This document shows, piece after piece, positions 51,437 through 60,099 of a DNA stretch of 60,226 bases (within the stretch, counting starts at the first letter, position 1; each line of letters starts with the position of its first letter). The notes below the pieces were generated by a model. It did not search any database. It was not told the origin of the DNA and saw only the letters and a program-made list of their open reading frames with translations. Source of the stretch: Paracoccaceae bacterium (GTDB lineage: Bacteria; Pseudomonadota; Alphaproteobacteria; Rhodobacterales; Rhodobacteraceae); NCBI GenBank assembly GCA_947504705.1, contig CANNIA010000020.1:1-60226 (forward strand), read 5' to 3'. Both the position numbers and the translations under genes were made by a program.

Positions 51437-52527
51437 CAGGGGGCCTCTTTCTTCTGGCGGGGGGCCATGGGCAGCGAGACGCGGAACACGGTGCGACCAG
51501 GAGCAGAGTCGACGGAAATCCAGCCTTCGTGGTCAGAGATGATCTTGGAAACGAGGGCGAGGCCGAGGCCGGTGCCGTTTTCGCGGCCTGACACGAAGGG
51601 CTCAAAAATACTGGAGGAAATCTCGGGTTTGATGCCGGGGCCGTCGTCGATGATCTCGACCTGCAACGGCAGCACAGCCGAGATGCCGTCCTTGCGCCGG
51701 ATGCGCAGGGACAGGTCGTAAAAGGAGTGAAGCCGGATCGTGCCGCCCTTGGGGTTCGCCTCGGCAGCGTTCTTGATCAGGTTCAGGAAGACCTGCATCA
51801 GCTGGTCGCTGTCGGCGAAGGTGGGGGGAAGCGAGGGGTCGTAATCCTCGACAATCGTCATGTGGGCGGCAAACCCGACAAGGGCGGACTTGCGGGCGCG
51901 ATCTAGCGCGTCGTGGAGGTTCACCGGCTTGCGGTCTGGGGGACGCAGGTTGCCGAACTGTTCGACCTGCTCCAGCAGTTTCACGATGCGGCGGGTTTCT
52001 TCGACGATCAGGTCGGTCATTTCCTGATCTTCTGGCGCGAGGTTCATACTGAGGAGTTGAGCCGCACCGGAAATGCCAGCAAGGGGGTTCTTGATTTCAT
52101 GCGCCAGCATTTCGGCCATGCCGATGGCGGATCGGGCGGCGGTCTTGGCCCCCATCGACCGGCCAAGCCGGTCTGCGAGTTCGCGGGGCGACAGGATCAG
52201 CATCACGATGCCGGGGTTGTCGTGCATCGGGGCAAGGTGGACCCCGCATTGCACGGGGGGGCGTTCGCCGGTGGTCACATCGACATCGTTGATGTTCAGG
52301 GGCGACTGGTTGGCGCGGGCGCGGGCCAGGGCGTCCTCCATCGGCGCGTCGATCGACAGGCGGTCAAAGGCGGGCTGGCCGCGTAAGGTTTTGGCCGAGG
52401 CGTTGAGGAAGGTCTCGGCAGCCGGGTTGGCCTCAAGGATCAACGCATGTTCGTCGATGAGGAGGGTCGGGAATGGCAGCGAGGCCCAGATGACGCCGGG
52501 CACCGGATAGGGGGCGCGGTAGCTCAT
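51436..52527 (-). CDS. ntrB: Nitrogen sensor kinase NtrB
   Basis: A 363-residue soluble histidine kinase. The N-terminal PAS-like domain ([20 protein letters not shown]) is followed by the H box with His143 in [17 protein letters not shown] box [13 protein letters not shown], and G boxes [10 protein letters not shown] and [11 protein letters not shown]. It phosphorylates and dephosphorylates NtrC under control of PII proteins. Its ATG overlaps the dusB stop by 4 bases, giving the conserved dusB-ntrB-ntrC order. Confidence 0.95.
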   Translation of the reverse strand: MSYRAPYPVPGVIWASLPFPTLLIDEHALILEANPAAETFLNASAKTLRGQPAFDRLSIDAPMEDALARARANQSPLNINDVDVTTGERPPVQCGVHLAPMHDNPGIVMLILSPRELADRLGRSMGAKTAARSAIGMAEMLAHEIKNPLAGISGAAQLLSMNLAPEDQEMTDLIVEETRRIVKLLEQVEQFGNLRPPDRKPVNLHDALDRARKSALVGFAAHMTIVEDYDPSLPPTFADSDQLMQVFLNLIKNAAEANPKGGTIRLHSFYDLSLRIRRKDGISAVLPLQVEIIDDGPGIKPEISSSIFEPFVSGRENGTGLGLALVSKIISDHEGWISVDSAPGRTVFRVSLPMAPRQKKEAP

Positions 52528-53501
52528 GCGGCCAGCTCCAGTTCGGCGAAGGCCTGTTCGATAAGCTGGATGACTTGCGCCGGGTCGGTCGAGGTCAGGA
52601 TAGCCTCACGCGCATGGGGAAGACCGGCTTCGTCCAGATACCAGCCAAGGTGCTTGCGGGCCATGCGCAGGCCAAGGTCACGGCCATAGAAGGTGAGCAT
52701 GTCGTCGTAATGGCCCAGCACCATGCGGCCAAGCCTGCCGCCTTCAGGGATTTTCGGCGTGGGCGTGCCGTAGATGTCATGGGCGATCTGGGCGAGTTTC
52801 CAAGGGGCACCTTGCGCCCCCCGCCCGATCATCACGCCATCGGCTCCGCTTTGACGAAGGGCCTCGCGGGCGGTGGCGGTGTCGATGATGTCGCCATTGG
52901 CGATGACGGGGATCTTGACCGCCTCTTTTACCGCACGGATCGCGGCCCAGTTGGCGTGCCCCTTGTAGAACTGGCAACGGGTGCGGCCGTGGATGGTGAT
53001 CATCTGGATGCCCGCGGCTTCGGCGCGTCTGGCCAGTTCGGGCGCGTTGTGGAGGGTGTCGTCCCAACCAAGGCGGGTTTTCAGGGTGACGGGGACTTTC
53101 ACGGCTTGCACCACCGCTTCGATCAAGGTCAGCGCAAGGTCGAGGTCGCGCAGGAGGGCCGAGCCGCAAAGGCCGGTCGTCACGCGTTTCGACGGGCAGC
53201 CCATGTTGATGTCGATGAGTTTCGCCCCCTGCCCTTCGACGAATTTACCAGCTTCGGCCATCCAATAGGGATCGCGGCCCGCAAGCTGCACGGCGGTCGC
53301 CTGTTCGCCGAAACCAAGTTCCGCCCGAGCGCGGGCTTCGGGCTGGGCGCGGACGACCTCTTCGCTGGCGACCATCTCGGAGACCACCAGACCTGCGCCA
53401 AAGCTGGCGACCAGCCGACGAAACGGCAGGTCGGTGATCCCGGCGAGGGGGGCCAGGAAAACCGGGGGGTATATGGCAAGGGGGCCGAGGGTTGGAGGCA
53501 A
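52524..53501 (-). CDS. dusB: tRNA-dihydrouridine synthase B (NifR3)
   Basis: A 325-residue FMN enzyme that reduces uridine in tRNA. Landmarks are FLAPLAGITDLPFRRL, DINMGCPSKRV with the catalytic Cys of the family in GLCGSALLRD, TIHGRTRCQFYKG, and NGDI for FMN binding. I start at the TTG at 53501 because AGGA lies seven bases upstream and the family N-terminus begins here. The frame is open to an ATG at 53597, but that start would lie inside the promoter-like palindrome. It leads the ntr operon, where its older name is nifR3. Confidence 0.88.
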   Translation of the reverse strand: MPPTLGPLAIYPPVFLAPLAGITDLPFRRLVASFGAGLVVSEMVASEEVVRAQPEARARAELGFGEQATAVQLAGRDPYWMAEAGKFVEGQGAKLIDINMGCPSKRVTTGLCGSALLRDLDLALTLIEAVVQAVKVPVTLKTRLGWDDTLHNAPELARRAEAAGIQMITIHGRTRCQFYKGHANWAAIRAVKEAVKIPVIANGDIIDTATAREALRQSGADGVMIGRGAQGAPWKLAQIAHDIYGTPTPKIPEGGRLGRMVLGHYDDMLTFYGRDLGLRMARKHLGWYLDEAGLPHAREAILTSTDPAQVIQLIEQAFAELELAA

Positions 53502-53567
53502 GGCTTTGTCCTGTGATCGGGTCCGAATTTGCGCCGGAACGGGTGTCGGGCCAAGTCGCGACGGGGA

Positions 53568-53573
53568 TATAAT
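53568..53573 (+). promoter_or_regulatory. -10 box for ispDF, overlapping the divergent dusB promoter
   Basis: A perfect TATAAT lies 92 bases before the ispDF ATG; the -35 region (TGTCGG, 18-base spacing) is weak. On the other strand the same bases give ATTATA-like sequence with TTGTGC 17-19 bases upstream, a possible promoter for dusB. The two promoters would overlap head to head. Confidence 0.4.
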
Positions 53574-53590
53574 GACTGAAAAACATGCGA

Positions 53591-53607
53591 TGCACAAATT
53601 TTGTGCA
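53591..53607. promoter_or_regulatory. 17-bp NtrC-like palindrome between dusB and ispDF
   Basis: TGCACAAATTTTGTGCA is a perfect inverted repeat with 8-bp arms. Its outer parts TGCAC and GTGCA have the spacing of the enteric and rhizobial NtrC site (TGCACC-N5-GGTGCA); only the inner C/G pair differs. It lies over the -35 region of the dusB-ntrBC promoter and just past the likely ispDF start site. Autoregulation of the ntr operon by NtrC is the simplest reading, but this is inference. Confidence 0.5.
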
Positions 53608-53664
53608 GATTGCGCGCAAAAGCGCCGGATTGTCAGGCGCGCCCTGCTGGATTAGGCAGGGGGG

Positions 53665-54795
53665 ATGAACGTTCATCTCGATACAGCCGCCCTTGTCGTT
53701 GCCGCCGGGCGTGGCAGCCGGATGGGGGGCGAGGAGCCGAAGCAATGGCAGATGCTGGCGGGCAAGCCGGTGATTGTGCATACTTTGGCGGCTTTTGCCG
53801 GGCTGCGGGTGGTCTTGGTGATCCACCCCGATGACCGGGCGCGGGCTGAAGGGCTTGGCGTAGAGTTGGTGACTGGAGGGGCGACGCGGGATGCCTCGGT
53901 CCTTTCGGGGCTGCGGGCGCTGGAGGGGTCGGGGGTTAAGCGTGTGTTGATCCATGACGGCGCGCGACCCTTGGTGTCGCGTGGTTTGATTGACCGGCTG
54001 GTGACGGCTTTGGAAAGCCATGACGGCGCGGCCCCTGCCCTTGCGGTGACGGATGCGCTCTGGCGCGGTGCGGGAGGGTTTGTTTCTGGGACGGTTGACC
54101 GGAGCGGACTTTTCCGAGCTCAGACTCCGCAGGCCTTTCGGTTCGAGGCGATCTTGGCGGCCCATCTGGCGCACCCCGGCGGGGCTTTGGACGATGTGCA
54201 GGTGGCGCGCGACGCGGGCCTTGACGTGGGAATCGTCGAGGGCGACGAGGATAATCTGAAGCTGACCTTCCCCGGTGATTTTGCCCGGGCGGAAGGCATT
54301 CTGAGGGGGCGCGGAATGGATGTGCGGATGGGCAATGGCTATGACGTGCATGCCTTTTGCGAGGGCGATCATGTCTGGCTGTGCGGGGTCAAGGTTCCGC
54401 ATTCGAAGGGGTTGCTGGGCCATTCGGACGCGGATGTCGGGATGCATGCGCTGGCCGATGCGATCTATGGCGCTTTGGCTCTGGGCGACATTGGGCGGCA
54501 TTTTCCCCCGTCTGATCCGCAGTGGAAGGGCGCGGCGAGCCATATCTTCCTTGCCCATGCGGTGGGGCTGGCGGCAGAGCGGGGCTACCGTTTGGCCAAC
54601 TGCGATGTAACGTTGGTCTGTGAGCGTCCGAAGATCGGGCCGCATGCGGCGGCGATGCAGACGGAATTGGCGCGGATCATGGGGGTGGACGTGGACCGGG
54701 TGTCGGTGAAGGCCACCACCTCCGAGCGGCTGGGCTTCACCGGGCGGGAAGAGGGGATTGCGGCTTTGGCTACGGCAGTTCTGGTCAAGGCATGA
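53665..54795 (+). CDS. ispDF: Bifunctional IspD-IspF enzyme of isoprenoid synthesis
   Basis: A 376-residue fusion for the MEP pathway. IspD (about residues 1-215) shows [23 protein letters not shown] and AQTPQAFRF and makes CDP-methylerythritol. IspF (about 218-376) shows [11 protein letters not shown] with metal ligands Asp and His, [19 protein letters not shown], and [16 protein letters not shown], and forms the cyclodiphosphate. The fusion is common in alphaproteobacteria. The stop overlaps pgpA by 4 bases. Confidence 0.96.
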   Translation: MNVHLDTAALVVAAGRGSRMGGEEPKQWQMLAGKPVIVHTLAAFAGLRVVLVIHPDDRARAEGLGVELVTGGATRDASVLSGLRALEGSGVKRVLIHDGARPLVSRGLIDRLVTALESHDGAAPALAVTDALWRGAGGFVSGTVDRSGLFRAQTPQAFRFEAILAAHLAHPGGALDDVQVARDAGLDVGIVEGDEDNLKLTFPGDFARAEGILRGRGMDVRMGNGYDVHAFCEGDHVWLCGVKVPHSKGLLGHSDADVGMHALADAIYGALALGDIGRHFPPSDPQWKGAASHIFLAHAVGLAAERGYRLANCDVTLVCERPKIGPHAAAMQTELARIMGVDVDRVSVKATTSERLGFTGREEGIAALATAVLVKA

Positions 54796-55295
54796 GCAAG
54801 ATGATCGCCACTCTCTTCGGCGCGGGGTTTCTGAAGCCTGCCAGCGGGACCTGGGCCTCGGCGATTGCCGTTGTGTTGGCGGTGGCGGCCTATCAGTCGG
54901 GGCTGGCTTTGCTGGTGCCGATTGGCGCGGTCGTGGCGACTGTGGTCGGGTTCATGGCGGTGCCGCCCTATTTGCGGGCAACGGGGGGCGAGGACCCTTC
55001 GGAGGTTGTGATCGACGAAGTGGCGGGGCAGTTGCTGGCGCTGTCCTTCACGGTGCTGCCGCTGTGGTGGCATGGCGTGCCGGACCTTCTGACCGGGGCT
55101 TGGCCGGGTTGGGTGGTGCCGTTTGCGCTGTTCCGGCTGTTCGACATCTGGAAGCCTTGGCTGGTGGGACGGGCCGACCGGCGCAATGATGCAGCGGGTG
55201 TGATGCTGGATGACCTTTGGGCGGGCCTTTTCGCCGGGGTCGGTTCGATGGTCTTTGCAGGGGTCTATCACGGGGCGATGGCGTGGCTGGGGTAG
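54792..55295 (+). CDS. pgpA: Phosphatidylglycerophosphatase A
   Basis: A 167-residue membrane enzyme that removes phosphate from phosphatidylglycerophosphate to make phosphatidylglycerol. Family motifs are [10 protein letters not shown] near the N-terminus, [17 protein letters not shown] and [10 protein letters not shown], then [14 protein letters not shown]. Three to four hydrophobic helices are visible. It is coupled to ispDF and cinA in an ispDF-pgpA-cinA operon. Confidence 0.95.
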   Translation: MSKMIATLFGAGFLKPASGTWASAIAVVLAVAAYQSGLALLVPIGAVVATVVGFMAVPPYLRATGGEDPSEVVIDEVAGQLLALSFTVLPLWWHGVPDLLTGAWPGWVVPFALFRLFDIWKPWLVGRADRRNDAAGVMLDDLWAGLFAGVGSMVFAGVYHGAMAWLG

Positions 55296-55759
55296 ATGTC
55301 CCTGCCCTGCTGGCGCGTGCCCGGGCTGCCGGCTTGCGGATCACCTGTGCCGAAAGCTGCACCGGCGGGATGGTCGCGGTCGCGCTGACCGACATTGCCG
55401 GATCTTCGGATGTGTTCGAGCGCGGGTTTGTCACCTATTCCAACGCGGCGAAGGTGGAGCTTTTGGGGGTTTTACCGCAGACTTTGGCCGATCATGGCGC
55501 GGTGTCGGAACCGGTGGCGCGCGAGATGGCCGAGGGGGCGCTGGCGCATTCGCCTGCCGATCTGGCTGTCTCGGTGACCGGGATCGCCGGGCCGAGCGGG
55601 TCGGAGTTCAAGCCGGAGGGGCGGGTCTGCTTTGGTCTGGCGCGCAGAGGCCGCGGGACTGTGGTTGAGACGGTGGAGTTCGGGGCGCTTGGCCGGGCAA
55701 AGGTGCGGCAAGCGGCGGCGGAGCATGCGCTGCAGCTTTTGGCTGGCGCGCGGGACTGA
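55283..55759 (+). CDS. cinA: CinA C-terminal domain protein (nicotinamide-nucleotide amidase)
   Basis: A 158-residue protein equal to the C-terminal domain of Cin[37 protein letters not shown] and [11 protein letters not shown]. Stand-alone versions (PncC type) deamidate nicotinamide mononucleotide in NAD recycling. The start is a GTG at 55283, overlapping pgpA by 13 bases; the frame is open to 55217 but that part lies inside pgpA. Confidence 0.9.
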   Translation: MAGVDVPALLARARAAGLRITCAESCTGGMVAVALTDIAGSSDVFERGFVTYSNAAKVELLGVLPQTLADHGAVSEPVAREMAEGALAHSPADLAVSVTGIAGPSGSEFKPEGRVCFGLARRGRGTVVETVEFGALGRAKVRQAAAEHALQLLAGARD

Positions 55760-55917
55760 TCCGGAAAGCGGTCAGGATTTCGGCATCCTTGGCGTTTTCC
55801 TGCCCAGTTCTTGGGCGTTTCAAGAATTGTTGCATTCAAGGGCGGCCTGACGCAGTTTGCAGCTTTTCCGGGCACTCGGTTAGGGCTTTGAGGGCCGGAA
55901 ACCGATCCTGCGGGCCG

Positions 55918-56554
55918 ATGAACGCTGCCGATACTGCCTTTATCATCACCGCGACTGCGCTGGTTCTGTTCATGACCTTTCCGGAGCTGGCGCTGTTTTA
56001 CGGTGGCCTCGTGTGGGCGCGGAACGTGCCGTCGGTGTTCATGCATTGCCTTGCCATAGCCTGTCTGATGAGCGTGCCGTGGTTCGCTTGCGGCTATTCC
56101 ATCGCCTTTGGTGGGGCGGGTTGTCGGGCCGGTCGAGGCACTGGTGGTCGGCGGGATCGCGGGAGTGCTGCGCCAAGAGGCTGTCGGGTTCATCTGCAAC
56201 AAGGCGAGCATCGACGACACGCTGGATGTCTTTGCCGTGCATGGCGTCGGCGGCATCTTTGGCACGGTGAATATCGCGGTCTTCGGGGCCGGAACCTGGG
56301 CGGCGCAGCTGGGCGGTCTGGCGGTGGTGGGGCTTTGGACGGGTGTTGTCACTTGGGTGCTGGTCAAGGCTGTCGCACTGGTCACCGAGCTGCGGGTCGA
56401 TGCCGAGACCGAGTATAACGGGCTTGGCCTCTCGGTCCACGGTGGGCGGGCGTATGAGCTGACCTCGCAAGGCCGGGCGAACAGAACTTTCGATAGCTCC
56501 GGATCGGTGCCTTTGAAGAAATCAGCGCTGCGTCAGGGCTTTGGGGGCCCGTAA
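55918..56554 (+). pseudogene. amtB: Ammonium transporter gene with large internal deletion
   Basis: The first frame encodes the N-terminal part: DTAFIITATALVLFMTFPEL then LALFYGGLVWARNVPSVF up to about residue 60. At about 56107-56115 the frame changes and continues as the C-terminal part: VGPVEALVVGGIAGVLRQE, then IDDTLDVFAVHGVGGIFG and ELRVDAETEYNGLGL. About 200 residues (roughly helices 3 to 8) are missing and the two parts are out of frame. Intact AmtB has about 400 or more residues. The 3' end overlaps the RatA-like gene on the other strand. No glnK is next to it. Confidence 0.85.
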
Positions 56555-56988
56555 AGGGCTGCGGCGCGGGCTTCAAACGCGCGGACGATGCGGTGCATGG
56601 CTTGGTTGAAGACGACGCCGATGATGCTTTGCAAGATCGCGTTCCCAAATTCGAAGTCGACGTGGAAATCGACTTCGCACCCGCTGGGGGCGTCGCGGAA
56701 GGCCCAGCCAGATTTCAGATAACGGAACGGGCCGTCCAAATATTCGGTGTCGATCCTTTGTTCCTCGGGCCACAGGGTCACCCGGCTGCCAAAGCGTTCA
56801 CGGAAGACCTTGAAGCTGATAACAAGGTCAGCCTCCAGAACCTCTCCACCGTTAATCGGGCGACGTGAGCGAATGCGGGCAGCGGAATTCCACGGCAGGA
56901 ATTTTGGGTAGCAGTCCACATCGGCGACCAGATCGTACATCTGGCGGGCGGTATAGGGCAGGCGTTTGGTCTCGGAGTGCTTGGGCAT
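56533..56988 (-). CDS. RatA/COQ10-like START-domain protein
   Basis: A 151-residue SRPBCC-fold protein: RLPYTARQMYDLVADVDCYP near the start, FLPWNSAARI, and FNQAMHRIVRAFEARA at the end. This family covers the E. coli RatA toxin, which blocks ribosome association, and the COQ10 ubiquinone-binding proteins. In alphaproteobacteria the ubiquinone-binding role is usually assumed. It stands alone, with its 3' end across the decayed amtB. Confidence 0.87.
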   Translation of the reverse strand: MPKHSETKRLPYTARQMYDLVADVDCYPKFLPWNSAARIRSRRPINGGEVLEADLVISFKVFRERFGSRVTLWPEEQRIDTEYLDGPFRYLKSGWAFRDAPSGCEVDFHVDFEFGNAILQSIIGVVFNQAMHRIVRAFEARAAALYGPPKP

Positions 56989-57072
56989 CAGGTCACGGAT
57001 CGGGCCATGGAGGGCGTTGCCCCTGATGTGGCGCGGCGCGCGGGCAAGATCAAGCGGCCAGGGTGACGCGGG

Positions 57073-57993
57073 TCAGAAGCTTTCTGCCATGACCTTGGCT
57101 TCGGCCACTTCGGCGGGGCCAAGGGCTGCCGTCGCATCGGCGCACTTGCCGTCATAGTCGGTCCCATCCTGCATCGGCGGTTGCGCTTCGGCCCAAAGGC
57201 AATAGGCGAGCGCCTTGATCTTGTCGGGGAAGGTTTCGGGGTTGTCCCAGGCCATTTCGGCAATGTCGTAACCCGCCATCGCATTGCCCTGCCCGACCGC
57301 CCGCTGATAATACTCCAAGGCACGCGGCAAGTCTTTGGCGCCGCCCTCACCCCGTTCAAGCATTTCGCCGTAATCGCGCTGCGCCCAGTCGATGCCTTGC
57401 GTGGCGGCGATTTCGTACAGACGGCGCGCCTCGGGCATGTCGACGGCCACGCCGATGCCTTCGGCCAGCATATAGGCAAACTCGGCGTTGGAATGCGGAT
57501 CGCTAAGCGCCACGCCGCGCTCGTAAAGTGCAACCGCCAAAGGCATGTCGACCGGCACGCCCTTGCCATCGCGCAGCATTGTCGCGGCGTTGCCAAGCGA
57601 GGGGCCGAAATCCTGCGCTGCTGCCTGAAGGTAGAGCGAGAGTGCCTTTGGAAGATCGACCACCACGCCTGCCTCGCCGTATTCATAGGTGTAGGCGGCA
57701 TTGTGCAGCGCTTGCGGAAAGCCTTGGGCGGCGGCCTTTTCGAACCACTCCATCGCCTTCAGGGAATCGGCCGCAACCCCCTCGCCCCGATCATAAATCA
57801 GCCCGACCAGCACTTGCGCCCGGGGAACGCCCGCTTCGGCCAAGGGCATGGCGAGGGCCAAAGCCGCGGCGGCATCACCGGCAAGATAAAGCGAGCGCGC
57901 CTTCAGCGCGGCAGCGTCACCGCTGTCTTCGGCATGCGCCGCACCCGCAGAAAGGACGGCGAGAACGGCCATTGCCCCTACGAAGTGCTTCAT
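57073..57993 (-). CDS. Secreted Sel1-repeat protein
   Basis: A 306-residue protein with a signal peptide (MKHFVGAMAVLAVLSAGAAHA). The mature part is a solenoid of about six Sel1-like repeats of 36 residues, for example GLIYDRGEGVAADSLKAMEW and AYMLAEGIGVAVDMPEA. Such proteins mediate protein contacts in the periplasm. The ATG at 57993 has GAGGAG nine bases upstream; the frame is open two codons further to a TTG. It is divergent from hpt. The partner is unknown. Confidence 0.88.
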   Translation of the reverse strand: MKHFVGAMAVLAVLSAGAAHAEDSGDAAALKARSLYLAGDAAAALALAMPLAEAGVPRAQVLVGLIYDRGEGVAADSLKAMEWFEKAAAQGFPQALHNAAYTYEYGEAGVVVDLPKALSLYLQAAAQDFGPSLGNAATMLRDGKGVPVDMPLAVALYERGVALSDPHSNAEFAYMLAEGIGVAVDMPEARRLYEIAATQGIDWAQRDYGEMLERGEGGAKDLPRALEYYQRAVGQGNAMAGYDIAEMAWDNPETFPDKIKALAYCLWAEAQPPMQDGTDYDGKCADATAALGPAEVAEAKVMAESF

Positions 57994-58076
57994 GAGCAAA
58001 TACTCCTCTCGAAACCGCGTCGGCTTGGCGCTAGGAAGGATTGTGCACTTTTCGGGAATCGAACAAGGGAAATCTC

Positions 58077-58625
58077 ATGCCCGACCGCCCCTATGTCATC
58101 GACCAGATGATCACCGCCAAAGCCATCGCCGCCCGGGTTGAGGCATTGGCGCGCGAAATCACCCAGCATTTCAACGGCACCGACAAGCTGGTGGTCGTGG
58201 GCCTGCTGCGCGGGTCCTTTGTTTTCATCGCCGACCTTGTCCGCGAAATCGAGCTGCCGGTAGAGGTGGATTTCCTGGAAGCCTCGTCCTATGGCGATTC
58301 TATGCATTCCAGCCGCGAGGTCCGTATCCTGAAGGATCTGCGCGGTGAAATCGCTGGGAAGGATGTGCTGGTGGTTGAGGATATCATCGACACCGGCTTT
58401 ACGCTGACCCATGTGCTGCACATGCTGAAGGCGCGCCAACCCGCGCGGTTGCGGACTTGCGCGCTGTTGGACAAGCCCTCGCGCCGGGAAGTGCCGGTCA
58501 AGGCGGATTGGACGGGATTTGAGATCCCCGACGAATTTGTCGTGGGCTATGGCATCGATTTTGCGCAAAGGAACCGCAACTTGCCGTTCATTGGCAAAGT
58601 CCGTTTTGTCGAGGCAGGGCAGTAA
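58077..58625 (+). CDS. hpt: Hypoxanthine phosphoribosyltransferase
   Basis: A 182-residue purine-salvage enzyme starting [12 protein letters not shown]. The PRPP-binding motif is [33 protein letters not shown] and the substrate loop region [12 protein letters not shown] are typical. It turns hypoxanthine or guanine into IMP or GMP. I chose the ATG at 58077, which has AGGGA upstream; the frame is open to 58041. The stop shares a base with the next small ORF (TAATG). Confidence 0.94.
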   Translation: MPDRPYVIDQMITAKAIAARVEALAREITQHFNGTDKLVVVGLLRGSFVFIADLVREIELPVEVDFLEASSYGDSMHSSREVRILKDLRGEIAGKDVLVVEDIIDTGFTLTHVLHMLKARQPARLRTCALLDKPSRREVPVKADWTGFEIPDEFVVGYGIDFAQRNRNLPFIGKVRFVEAGQ

Positions 58626-58801
58626 TGGACTATCTCGGCTGGCTTATTCGTGCAAAGCGGTGGGCGCAGAATCCACCGTCAGGACGGCAGGTACTGGCCA
58701 TTCTGGCAGTGCTGGGGTTTTGCTTGGTGATCGTCGGAATCGAGAAATTCATCGGTTGGCCTGACTGGATGAAGGTGAATAGCAGTCAATTCAAACCGTG
58801 A
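58625..58801 (+). CDS. 58-residue single-span membrane protein
   Basis: A short ORF whose ATG overlaps the hpt stop. The protein begins [19 protein letters not shown], has one hydrophobic helix (VLAILAVLGFCLVIVGIEKF) and ends WPDWMKVNSSQFKP. The basic N-terminus suggests the N-in orientation. The tight coupling to hpt and good codon usage suggest a real gene. I do not know its function. Confidence 0.65.
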   Translation: MDYLGWLIRAKRWAQNPPSGRQVLAILAVLGFCLVIVGIEKFIGWPDWMKVNSSQFKP

Positions 58802-58858
58802 TTTGACCCCCGCCATTGCGGCGCTAGGTTTGACGCGGAAACAGTGGCGGGGCGGATC

Positions 58859-59749
58859 ATGCTGAGAATCTTGCGGGTGTTGGTTGGACTTGGACTTGTC
58901 GGTGGCGCAGTACTTTGGTTTCTGGCCCGACCAAATCCGCTAAGCGAAGCCGATGTTGCTGGCCTGACCGGTGATGCAACCCACGGTGAGCAGGTCTTCT
59001 GGGCCGCGGGTTGCGCCTCTTGCCACATGGCCCCCGATGCCAAGGATGACGCGCAACTTGTGCTGAAGGGCGGGCAAAGCTTTCCGTCGGATTTCGGCAC
59101 TTTCATCGCCCCGAACATCAGCCAGGACCCGGTGGCAGGCATCGGGGATTGGTCGCTTCTTGACCTTGCCAATGCGATCAAGCGCGGGGTCGGGCGCGAG
59201 GGCGAGCATCTTTTCCCTGCTCTGCCCTATGCTGCCTATGCCAAGATGGAGATGCAGGATGTGGCCGACCTTTATGCCTTCCTCCAGACCCTGCCTGCCG
59301 ATCCCACACCCAGCGGCGAAAATGACCTGAGCTTCCCCTTCTCGGTTCGGGCAGGTGTTGGGGTCTGGAAGCTTTTGTTCCTGTCAGACGACTGGGTGAT
59401 CAAGGGCGATCTGACCCCGACGGCCACCCGCGGCCGCTATATTGTCGAGGCGATGGCGCATTGCGGTGAATGCCATACACCGCGGAACCTGATTGGCGGA
59501 CTGCGCACTTCGGCCTGGCTTTCAGGCGCACCTATCCCGGGCGGGAAGGGCAAGACCCCGAACATCACCCCGGCAAAGCTGGATTGGTCGCAGGCCGATA
59601 TCATCAGCTACCTGACCACCGGCTTTACCCCCGACTTCGACGTGGTCGGCGGTCATATGGTGCATGTGGTCGAAAACATGGCGCGGCTGCCGGAAAGCGA
59701 CGTGGCGGCTGTGGCGGAATACCTAGCATTGGTTCCGGCCGTCGAGTGA
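58859..59749 (+). CDS. Membrane-anchored diheme cytochrome c
   Basis: A 296-residue protein with an N-terminal hydrophobic anchor (about residues 5-22) and two heme c sites, CASCH and CGECH, each within a cytochrome c fold (GEQVFWAAGCASCHMAP; AHCGECHTPRNLIGG). Likely axial Met ligands lie in the stretches after them. It resembles the cytochrome subunit of alcohol or aldehyde dehydrogenase complexes, but no dehydrogenase partner is nearby. A GTG at 58844 is an alternative start. It would act in the periplasm. Confidence 0.9.
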   Translation: MLRILRVLVGLGLVGGAVLWFLARPNPLSEADVAGLTGDATHGEQVFWAAGCASCHMAPDAKDDAQLVLKGGQSFPSDFGTFIAPNISQDPVAGIGDWSLLDLANAIKRGVGREGEHLFPALPYAAYAKMEMQDVADLYAFLQTLPADPTPSGENDLSFPFSVRAGVGVWKLLFLSDDWVIKGDLTPTATRGRYIVEAMAHCGECHTPRNLIGGLRTSAWLSGAPIPGGKGKTPNITPAKLDWSQADIISYLTTGFTPDFDVVGGHMVHVVENMARLPESDVAAVAEYLALVPAVE

Positions 59750-60099
59750 CGACCGGGATTTACGCGGTTTCGGCCGGCTTGGCTAGGTCGGCGGCGGCAG
59801 CTTGACCGGTCGTCTGTTGTCCGCTTCCGTTGGTTTCCGGTTCCAATGCTGGCGATCGCAGCAGGACAGAAATGACAGGCCGCGAGCAATTGTTCGCGGC
59901 CTGTTGCTATGCAGGGTCTGCTCGACCCCGGCAATCGGTCGAAGGGTATCCGCCTGGCCTTGGCCAAAGCCCCAGTCGGCAATAATCCGCCTTAAACGGC
60001 TGTTATATAAAGGCCAAAGTGCACCCCAGTTTATTGCGCGTGCAAGCTTTTTGGTTGCCTTGGTGTTGGACTGAACATCCTAGGCTCAGGACTCATTGA
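59750..60099. other. Gap after the cytochrome gene
   Basis: I see no supported gene in this 350-base stretch. The frame 59802-60074 on plus has no recognisable domain and crosses a strong hairpin. The last 40 bases, with cctaggctcagg, are probably the end of the IS5-type element. Confidence 0.5.
59875..59904 (+). terminator. Strong hairpin downstream of the cytochrome c gene
   Basis: ACAGGCCGCGA (59875-59885) pairs perfectly with TCGCGGCCTGT (59894-59904) around an 8-base loop. It lies 126 bases after the cytochrome stop. No T run follows, so it could be a terminator that needs help or simply an mRNA-stabilising stem. Confidence 0.45.

Noticed and set aside
53502-53597. Longer dusB starting at the ATG at 53597
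   Set aside because: The extra 32 residues lack family similarity, would begin inside a palindrome and the promoter-like region, and have no ribosome site. The TTG at 53501 has AGGA.
59802-60074. 90-codon open frame after the cytochrome gene
   Set aside because: It crosses a strong hairpin, has no domain, and its composition is unlike the neighbouring genes.
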